Position numbers and translations under genes: made by a program. Under the pieces are notes generated by a model that was not told the DNA's origin, searched no databases, and saw nothing but the letters and a program-made list of their open reading frames with translations. Positions 15,932-20,757 of a DNA stretch of 26,873 nt are shown here, in pieces (positions within the stretch are counted from its first letter, which is position 1; every line of letters begins with the position of its first letter). Source of the stretch: SIG588 sp045591985 (GTDB lineage: Bacteria; Bacillota; Clostridia; Oscillospirales; Acutalibacteraceae); contig JAZNTV010000088.1 in NCBI GenBank assembly GCA_045591985.1, positions 1 through 26,873 of the forward strand. The letters run 5' to 3'.

Positions 15932-16411
15932 ATGATGCCAAATCATACATATGATGCGGAAGTTTATAATGATATAATGCAAACTGAGTTGAATAAACTG
16001 TGGGGAATAGGAGCTCTTTTGCTGATAGTTCTGATTGCTATGGTTGTTTATTCTATTGTTTTAATAAAAGAAGACAAGAAAAAGAAATTTCCGTATATAC
16101 AATTGATTGGTGTAGTTTTGATTTCGGCGTTTTTGATGGTATCTTTTGGTTCATCAATTATTTCGTATTCCAAAGATATTTCAGAGGAAGCATATATACA
16201 ATATGAAGGTCCAGCAACTATAAGCAAAAGACGTAAAGTTGTTTTAGGAAACATACCCACTTGGTATAATGAATATTTTGTGTCGTTTAATAATAATGGT
16301 GAACAGGTTGAGTTATCGACAAGAAAAGATTATCAAAAAGAAGGCAACATTGAAAAATTATATATAGTCTATGCTCAAAATTCGGGAGAAATTTTAGAGT
16401 TTGCAGAATAA
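15932..16411 (+). CDS. two-TM membrane protein of unknown function
   Basis: A 159-aa protein (from ATG 15932; ATG 15935 is also possible, RBS AAGGCGG at 15920-15926). Two transmembrane helices (~24-46 and ~54-79) are separated by a Lys-rich loop (KEDKKKKF). A soluble ~80-residue C-terminus contains a predicted beta-rich stretch (YFVSFNNNGEQVELST). No family is recognised. It is AT-rich and alone between its own promoter and its own element E and terminator, so it looks like a single-gene cassette. Confidence 0.7.
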   Translation: MMPNHTYDAEVYNDIMQTELNKLWGIGALLLIVLIAMVVYSIVLIKEDKKKKFPYIQLIGVVLISAFLMVSFGSSIISYSKDISEEAYIQYEGPATISKRRKVVLGNIPTWYNEYFVSFNNNGEQVELSTRKDYQKEGNIEKLYIVYAQNSGEILEFAE

Positions 16412-16445
16412 AGCGACAAAATGAATATTATTTAAGTGTTTTTAT

Positions 16446-16491
16446 AGAAAATCAGGCTTTTAGACCGGTTCCGTTTCGAGTGTCGGTCCCA
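16446..16491 (+). repeat. 3'-end element E, copy 2
   Basis: Second copy of the 46-bp element, 35 bases after the stop of the two-TM gene; five differences from copy 1. It is again followed immediately by a terminator stem. Confidence 0.8.
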
Positions 16492-16612
16492 AAAATCCCG
16501 AATGCGAAAGCGTTCGGGATTTTACTTTTTCACTATTCACTTTTCACTCTTCACTAAAACTCGCATTCGGGATTTTTGGGAAGTAAGAAGTAATAGTGAA
16601 TAGTGAAAAAGT
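16488..16612. repeat. nested inverted-repeat junction D
   Basis: Two perfect inverted repeats are interleaved: 19 bp (16488-16506 with 16562-16580) and 17 bp (16524-16540 with 16596-16612). The second pair is made of TTCACT-type words (ACTTTTTCACTATTCAC), with further TTTTCACT and CTTCACT words at 16541-16555. The position is the same as for arrays A-C, between a terminator and a promoter. The first pair contains the left arm of the terminator, so the two structures are mutually exclusive. Confidence 0.8.
16491..16523 (+). terminator. terminator of the two-TM cassette
   Basis: A stem of about 15 bp (ATCCCGAATGC/GCGTTCGGGAT, one T-G wobble) with a GAAA loop and T-run. Its left arm can alternatively pair with an inverted copy at 16562-16580. 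Confidence 0.88.
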
Positions 16613-16613
16613 A

Positions 16614-16642
16614 TTGCACCTCCACCGCTTTTATGCTATAAT
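16614..16642 (+). promoter_or_regulatory. extended -10 promoter closing junction D
   Basis: TTGCAC (16614-16619), 17 bases, TGC-TATAAT (-10 at 16637-16642). It shares CGCTTTTATGCTATAA with the promoter of array A and begins two bases after the end of the 17-bp inverted repeat. Confidence 0.85.
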
Positions 16643-16666
16643 ACATAAAAGAAGGTGAAGTTTACA

Positions 16667-16975
16667 ATGAAAACAAACTTGAATGATGAGTGTAAAAATT
16701 TAAAAATCATTATAGAAAACTTGCAAACAGGTAAAGAGAAGTGTGAAATATATAACGAACAGTTTTCATTGAATGATGTAATTGATTATCTTTGTGACTT
16801 TGAGAAAGAATTAGAAAATCTAAATGGTAGAATTATCTCTTGTGGAAACACTTCTGAACTTTTAAAAGAAGTAAATGATAAATATAATGAACTTTGGCTG
16901 TTTCAGGTGAATTACACGATTGATAGCCTTGCGAATGTTATTGGTGCTTTATGGCGTTATCCTAACGCCGATTAA
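16667..16975 (+). CDS. 102-aa soluble helical protein, unknown function
   Basis: MKTNLNDECKNLKIII onward; starts at ATG 16667 with AAGGTG nine bases upstream. It is acidic and mostly helical, with no membrane segment and no recognised domain. It is AT-rich. As with its neighbours it has its own promoter upstream and an element E-like sequence plus terminator downstream, so it is the second single-gene cassette. It could be an immunity-type or regulatory small protein, but nothing in the sequence proves this. Confidence 0.65.
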   Translation: MKTNLNDECKNLKIIIENLQTGKEKCEIYNEQFSLNDVIDYLCDFEKELENLNGRIISCGNTSELLKEVNDKYNELWLFQVNYTIDSLANVIGALWRYPNAD

Positions 16976-16990
16976 TATTGAATAGAATGT

Positions 16991-17038
16991 TTAAAATCCT
17001 CGGTTTTCAACCAGTTCTTTTTCGGACACGAATGACAG
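16991..17038 (+). repeat. 3'-end element E, diverged copy 3
   Basis: Starts 15 bases after the stop of the 102-aa gene. It keeps the order AAAATC, GG(T/C)TTTT, ACC(A/G)GTTC, TTTCG seen in copies 1 and 2 but diverges in the 3' half. A terminator follows directly. Confidence 0.5.
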
Positions 17039-17072
17039 AAAAAACTCTTGTTCTTTCGAACAAGAGTTTTTT
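17039..17072 (+). terminator. terminator of the 102-aa cassette
   Basis: A perfect 15-bp stem (17039-17053 with 17058-17072), TTTC loop, and T-run. Array C begins at the next base. Confidence 0.92.
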
Positions 17073-17259
17073 CAGTTATATTCGCCTGCGGCGAGTTATA
17101 TTGAGCTTCGCTCAGTTATATTTGCTTCGCAAGTGATATTCGCTTCGCGAGTTTTGGTGGCGAATATAATATCACTGAAACCGTAAGGTTTCAATATCAC
17201 TGCGTAGCAATATAACTCTGTGCGAAGCACAGAATATCACTTTCAACTCGCGGTTGAAA
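17073..17259. repeat. palindrome array C (about eight hairpins, mirror-symmetric)
   Basis: Palindromes at 17082-17094, 17103-17113, 17122-17132, 17140-17150, 17177-17192, 17201-17209, 17218-17232 and 17241-17259. Left spacers are AGTTATATT and AGTGATATT; right spacers are AATATCACT and AATATAACT, their reverse complements. Three left loops are TTC and one right loop is GAA, the opposite polarity to array A. The turning point is ~17151-17163. Confidence 0.85.
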
Positions 17260-17278
17260 AATATCGTTTTACAAGTTA

Positions 17279-17307
17279 TTGTATGTATTTAAGGTATATG
17301 ATATACT
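17279..17307 (+). promoter_or_regulatory. extended -10 promoter of the XRE regulator
   Basis: TTGTAT (17279-17284), 17 bases, TGA-TATACT (-10 at 17302-17307), ~50 bases before the regulator's start. The -35 is weak and the extended -10 good. Confidence 0.6.
17294..17306. promoter_or_regulatory. candidate operator overlapping the -10 box
   Basis: GTATATGATATAC is a perfect 6+1+6 inverted repeat covering most of the -10 element. It is a natural autorepression site for the XRE protein encoded just downstream. Regulation is inferred from position only. Confidence 0.5.
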
Positions 17308-17357
17308 CTAATTGAGCTCAAAAACAAGTGCACTTTACTTTATTTAGGAGGTACTTA

Positions 17358-18143
17358 ATGAATATTGGTAATAAAATTAGAGAACTACGCAAACAAAGAG
17401 GTATAACTCAAGAACAGTTAGCGGAAAGCATAGGGATTTCTTTTCAAGCTGTTAGCAAATGGGAAAATAATATCGCTCTTCCAGATATCACACTTGCACC
17501 CGTTTTAGCAAGTTATTTTGGTGTATCAATTGATGAATTATTTGATTTTAATCTAAAGGAAATTGAAAGCGCAGTCGAGACCATAACCGATGAGGCATAT
17601 AAATTTAGAGAGAGCAATCCTGCCGAAAGCAAGCGAATACTTGAAGATGGATTAAAGAAATATCCTGAAAATGATATTTTATTAAACAATCTGCTTTATG
17701 TTTTGAATTATTCAGAAAAACCGGATGAAACGATTAGCGTTGCAAGCAAGCTTATTGAAAAAACCTCCCATAGCGATGTGAAATTTGATGCTCTCAGATT
17801 CCTTGCTTATGCTTATAAGGCAAAGGGAGATTTCGAGAGTGCCAAAGCTGCCATTGAACAAATTCCCGAAATATATTTTACTAAGCTGACAGAGAAGGCT
17901 TATCTTTTATCAGGAGAAGCAAAGTTTGAGGCAGCTGAAAAGCAAAAATGGATTTCGTTTGAAAACTTGCTTCAAATGATGTGGAAGTTAGCAGAATATT
18001 ATGAGGAAAATGAAAATGTAGGGAAAGCTATCGAGGAAAGTGAAAGAGCTTTAAATCTTATACATATCCTCAAAAACGCTCAATTTGATACTTATATTAA
18101 ATATTTCAGCGAGCAAACAAAACGATTGAAAAACAAACTATAA
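17358..18143 (+). CDS. XRE-family transcriptional regulator with helical-repeat C-terminus
   Basis: A 261-aa protein. Residues 1-60 form a classic Cro/C1-type helix-turn-helix (NKIRELRKQRGITQEQLAES, then SFQAVSKWENNIALPDITLA). The remaining ~190 residues are helical and TPR-like (NDILLNNLLYVLNYSEKPDE, ALRFLAYAYKAKGDFESAKA), a layout seen in clostridial regulators that sense peptides or partners through the C-terminus. The start is ATG 17358 with AGGAGG six bases upstream; an open frame to 17328 lacks an RBS. It is AT-rich. Its own promoter contains a palindrome that may be its operator. No single target gene is evident. Confidence 0.88.
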   Translation: MNIGNKIRELRKQRGITQEQLAESIGISFQAVSKWENNIALPDITLAPVLASYFGVSIDELFDFNLKEIESAVETITDEAYKFRESNPAESKRILEDGLKKYPENDILLNNLLYVLNYSEKPDETISVASKLIEKTSHSDVKFDALRFLAYAYKAKGDFESAKAAIEQIPEIYFTKLTEKAYLLSGEAKFEAAEKQKWISFENLLQMMWKLAEYYEENENVGKAIEESERALNLIHILKNAQFDTYIKYFSEQTKRLKNKL

Positions 18144-18429
18144 ATATCGATTAATTAGTCAAGGCAGGAATAACTGTCATACTTTCGGCGGTTTTACTGC
18201 TTAAAAACAGAGTTTTTAACTGCATTTTCTTTGGTATGATTTTGGGTGTGTATGTATGATTTTTGTCATACCATTAAAAATAGAGTTATCTCGTGTTTTC
18301 GGGATAACTCCATTGGCATATATAACTTGAAAATCTTTATAAAAAATGATATATTAAATATAGGAAAATGCTTGTTATGCGGGAATTTCAACTTGTGGAA
18401 ATGATTGCCACAAGTTACGATGTTTGCTG
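18144..18429. other. AT-rich intergenic DNA with hairpins, no gene seen
   Basis: No supported gene. There is an 11-bp stem at 18283-18310 (GAGTTATC/GATAACTC core) whose T-rich side is on the minus strand, as for a leftward terminator with no gene. A perfect 9-bp hairpin lies at 18390-18416 (AACTTGTGG/CCACAAGTT), and TGGTATGA/TCATACCA is an inverted pair upstream. Confidence 0.5.
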
Positions 18430-18433
18430 ATAA

Positions 18434-18864
18434 CCAAGCCTCCCGCTGACGAGGGAGGTGGCAAAACTTTAGTTTTGACGGAGGGAGAGAAAATGAAAGA
18501 ATATAATAAAGCAAATATCCCTCTTGCAAAAGATTTAAGAAAAAATATGACACCTTGGGAACAAAACTTTGGTATGAGTTTTTAAGATATTACCCTATAA
18601 GATTTCAAAGACAAAAAGCAATAGGAAATTATATAGCTGATTTCTATTGTGCGAAAGCAAGGCTTGTAGTTGAACTTGATGGTGGCGGTCATTATACACC
18701 CGAACAAAAACAAAAGGATAATATCCGCACAAAAGAGTTGGAGAGTATGAATTTAACGGTTTTAAGAATTTGCAATTTAGAGATTGAACGTAATTTTAGC
18801 GGTGTATGTGAATTTATAGATTTAGCTGTTAAAAGATCTCTCCCTCAGTCAGAGGGAGCCAAGG
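18434..18864 (+). mobile_element. DUF559 gene flanked by imperfect inverted repeats
   Basis: Left end 18434-18458 (CCAAGCCTCCCGCTGACGAG then GGAGG) and right end 18838-18864 (CTCTCCCTCAGTCAGAGGGA then GCCAAGG) are imperfect inverted copies. Each is itself a hairpin. An internal palindrome lies at 18462-18477. Only a DUF559 endonuclease-like gene lies between. Similar GGGAG-hairpin repeats beside DUF559 genes are, from memory, common in gut Clostridia; mobility is inferred, and no transposase is present. Confidence 0.55.
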
Positions 18865-18884
18865 GTGATTTGTCCCTAATTTAA
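18493..18884 (+). pseudogene. DUF559 domain protein (Vsr/endonuclease-like), frameshifted
   Basis: Starts at ATG 18493 after GGGAGAG. The first frame reads MKEYNKANIPLAKDLRKNMT then PWEQ and runs into a stop at 18583-18585. The rest continues in the next frame from about 18566: LWYEFLRYYPIRFQRQKAIG, NYIADFYCAKARLVVELDGG, HYTPEQKQKDNIRTKELES. That is the DUF559 core with the PD-(D/E)xK-like DFYC...ELDG motif. A one-base loss in the A-run at ~18562-18565 (GAACAAAACTTTGG) explains the break. The last ~15 residues are read from the right inverted repeat. The family is related to Vsr very-short-patch endonucleases. The break could be a real mutation or a homopolymer sequencing error. Confidence 0.85.
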
Positions 18885-18917
18885 AACAAGCATATGCTAC
18901 ACATAGGTGGTGATGAA

Positions 18918-19430
18918 ATGAAGAGGATCAGTGAAGGCCGATTTGAGGTTTTTACGACGAAAGCGGATGCGATCGATAAGTTTCAAAGGTTGCAAGGGGG
19001 TTGCCGCGGAAAGATCCACGGCGAAAAAGATATTTGGTTTTATTGTTCCCGCAAAGGTAAGATTACGATCAGCAATCCGCCGACACGGCACATTGAACAT
19101 CATAATTCGACCGATCTTTTGGCCGAAATTATCGAACAAGACGGAAAAACATACGTTACATATTATACGGCGTTCAGCAAAACAACCAACGTAATGAAAA
19201 TAATAAGCATTATAGTGTGTGCGGCGTTGGCAGGGACTTCTGTAGCTTTGTCTATTGCCAATCAAGAGAATCGACTTGCTTTTTTCCTTTTTCCCGTATT
19301 GGCACTGGGGTTTTTTATTGCCCAATTGGTGGCGGGCGTCAAAGAAGAGAAATGTTCTTCCGAAGACTCTGAAATCATGGTATACGAACTGGAAAAACGA
19401 GTGGAGGCTGTGAATCTGTGGGATAAATAA
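18918..19430 (+). CDS. two-TM membrane protein of unknown function
   Basis: A 170-aa protein (ATG 18918, AGGTGG at 18905-18910; an in-frame ATG at 18894 is less likely). A soluble N-terminal ~90 residues with mixed alpha/beta character (RFEVFTTKADAIDKFQRL, DIWFYCSRKGKITISNPP) is followed by two transmembrane helices (~93-114 and ~119-141) and an acidic cytoplasmic tail. No family is recognised. Base composition returns to the host-like GC level, so the AT-rich island probably ends just before it. Confidence 0.75.
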   Translation: MKRISEGRFEVFTTKADAIDKFQRLQGGCRGKIHGEKDIWFYCSRKGKITISNPPTRHIEHHNSTDLLAEIIEQDGKTYVTYYTAFSKTTNVMKIISIIVCAALAGTSVALSIANQENRLAFFLFPVLALGFFIAQLVAGVKEEKCSSEDSEIMVYELEKRVEAVNLWDK

Positions 19431-19438
19431 AGCGGTTC

Positions 19439-19531
19439 GGGATTGGAACCGATGATGTTGGTATATAAACCGGTGAAACCAAGCGCTTTGCGGTGCGGTT
19501 GGACGGGGGACATTTCGGTGGAATTCACATA
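19439..19531 (+). pseudogene. remnant resembling the hydrolase gene at 24827-25858
   Basis: The frame 19439-19531 reads GLEPMMLVYKPVKPS, matching residues 43-57 of the downstream hydrolase (GLRLAMLVYKPEKPS), including a 17-base identity (19454-19470 with 24968-24984). It then reaches DISVEFT before a stop, similar to the hydrolase C-terminal DVPVEYK (CGGTGGAAT shared). This looks like a copy with its middle deleted. The match is short, so confidence is limited. Confidence 0.45.
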
Positions 19532-19572
19532 GGATCTTTCAACCGAAATCTTGATTTTATATAGAAAAAAGG

Positions 19573-19601
19573 TTGCAATATCGGGCGAAATGTGTTAGAA
19601 T
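19573..19601 (+). promoter_or_regulatory. promoter of the zinc-ribbon/PH-like gene
   Basis: TTGCAA (19573-19578), 17 bases, TAGAAT (19596-19601), 63 bases before the start codon. No other clear promoter lies between here and 26275, so it may also feed the four-gene set downstream by readthrough. Confidence 0.6.
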
Positions 19602-19664
19602 GTTATAAAATTTAGGTTTTCTCCACGCTAATATGTGGCGAGACATGTTGAGGAGGTACATATT

Positions 19665-20684
19665 ATGGCAAAATTCTGTACTCGTTGCGGTCGGCCGCTT
19701 GCAGAAGGCGAGACTTGTTCCTGCATGGGTCAGGCTGCGGCACCGGCGCCTGCGGCGTCTTCGTTCGATCTGGGGGCAGCTAAGGGCTTCTGGGAATCCA
19801 TGAAGAATCGTATGGGGATCGGCGATCCCGAACTGAACAAAGGGGATGTGTTCGAGAAGGATAAGAACATTATTCCGGATTGCGTGAAAGCCAACGAAGG
19901 CGAAATTCCCGTAAAGCAGTATACGGTTGCAACGTTGCGCAATCGTATTTTAGGTATTCCGTATACCAAAGCGATCGGCAGAATGCAGGTTACGAACAAA
20001 CGCGTGATCTTCCGCGCGCCCGGCAGATGCCTGGCCGGCAGAACCACGTTGCAACACGAGTTTGCCATTGATGAATTGGCAGGTGTTGAAGCGCGTCGTG
20101 AGTATGTCTTCAACGGATGGGATCTCATCCTGGGGTTGATCGTGACGATGCTCGGCGGTGGACTTATGACAGCCCTTATCACCTCGATTATGGAAGATGC
20201 GAAGATGGCTGTCGGCATCATCTTTGCGCTTTTGTTCGGCCTTGCGCTGTGCGTGCCGTTCTTTATGCTTAAGAAGAAATGGTTGCTGAAACTTCTGTGT
20301 CTCGGTGGTTCGTTCATGCCGATGCTTTCCGTTGGTATTGCGGCTTCGAAAATGGGTGAATATATGGATCGCGGCGGCTTGGAATTCTTTGGCGGCGTTT
20401 TGGTGTTCTTTGGTATTCTCTCTTTGATCTTGACCCTTTTCGCGTTGTTTATCTACGCGATCAAACCCAATTTGGTGTTGCTTATCAAGACCAAATCAGC
20501 CAACGAAGCGATCGATATTAAGCGTAAGAAATTTGCTCTGTTTGGCGGTAAGGACGAAGAACATACCGGTTATGCCGAAGTGCTTCCCGCCGACGATGCC
20601 GAACGTTGCATTCGAGAGATCGATGCCATGATCAACGACATTCAAAAACTCGGTGATTTCGGCATTGATAAGTGGAAGGCTTAA
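19665..20684 (+). CDS. zinc-ribbon / PH-like domain membrane protein
   Basis: A 339-aa protein (ATG 19665, AGGAGG eight bases upstream). The N-terminal zinc ribbon has Cys5, Cys8, Cys18 and Cys20 (MAKFCTRCGRPLAEGETCSC), followed by an Ala/Pro linker. Residues ~75-150 contain IGRMQVTNKRVIFRAPG, the pattern of bacterial PH/GRAM-like lipid-binding domains. Four hydrophobic segments follow (~160-178, ~182-205, ~209-228, ~238-265), then an acidic/basic cytoplasmic tail ending in a helix. It is a distant relative in layout of the zinc-ribbon proteins at 14430-15614. It probably senses or recruits at the membrane; function unknown. It precedes the ParB-like/ATPase gene set, separated from it by a terminator-like hairpin. 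Confidence 0.8.
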   Translation: MAKFCTRCGRPLAEGETCSCMGQAAAPAPAASSFDLGAAKGFWESMKNRMGIGDPELNKGDVFEKDKNIIPDCVKANEGEIPVKQYTVATLRNRILGIPYTKAIGRMQVTNKRVIFRAPGRCLAGRTTLQHEFAIDELAGVEARREYVFNGWDLILGLIVTMLGGGLMTALITSIMEDAKMAVGIIFALLFGLALCVPFFMLKKKWLLKLLCLGGSFMPMLSVGIAASKMGEYMDRGGLEFFGGVLVFFGILSLILTLFALFIYAIKPNLVLLIKTKSANEAIDIKRKKFALFGGKDEEHTGYAEVLPADDAERCIREIDAMINDIQKLGDFGIDKWKA

Positions 20685-20702
20685 AATTACATAGTGAAGC
20701 AG

Positions 20703-20745
20703 AACTGCCGGATAGAGTCAAAGGCCCTGTTCGGCAGTTTTTGTT
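20703..20745 (+). terminator. terminator or attenuator before the repeat-protein gene
   Basis: AACTGCCG (20703-20710) pairs with CGGCAGTT (20732-20739), with a 21-base loop and then TTTTGTTT. The AGGAGA ribosome binding site of the next gene follows within a few bases, and no promoter fits in between. Confidence 0.7.
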
Positions 20746-20757
20746 TAGGAGAAAGCC

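Noticed and set aside
15615..16491. Element E as an integron attC site
   Set aside because: No GTTRRRY/RYYYAAC core pairs are seen, and there is no integron integrase in the window.
16446..16491. Element E as a tRNA 3' remnant
   Set aside because: TTTCGAGT followed by GGTCCCA loosely recalls a T-loop and acceptor end, but the stems do not pair as in a tRNA and copy 1 loses the motif.
13934..17259. CRISPR array interpretation of the repeats
   Set aside because: The constant part is an 8-9 bp spacer and the variable part is self-complementary; unit lengths vary, polarity flips at the centre and no cas gene is present.
18266..18553. 95-aa minus-strand open frame
   Set aside because: It crosses the inverted repeat and the DUF559 start, has no RBS and resembles no protein family.
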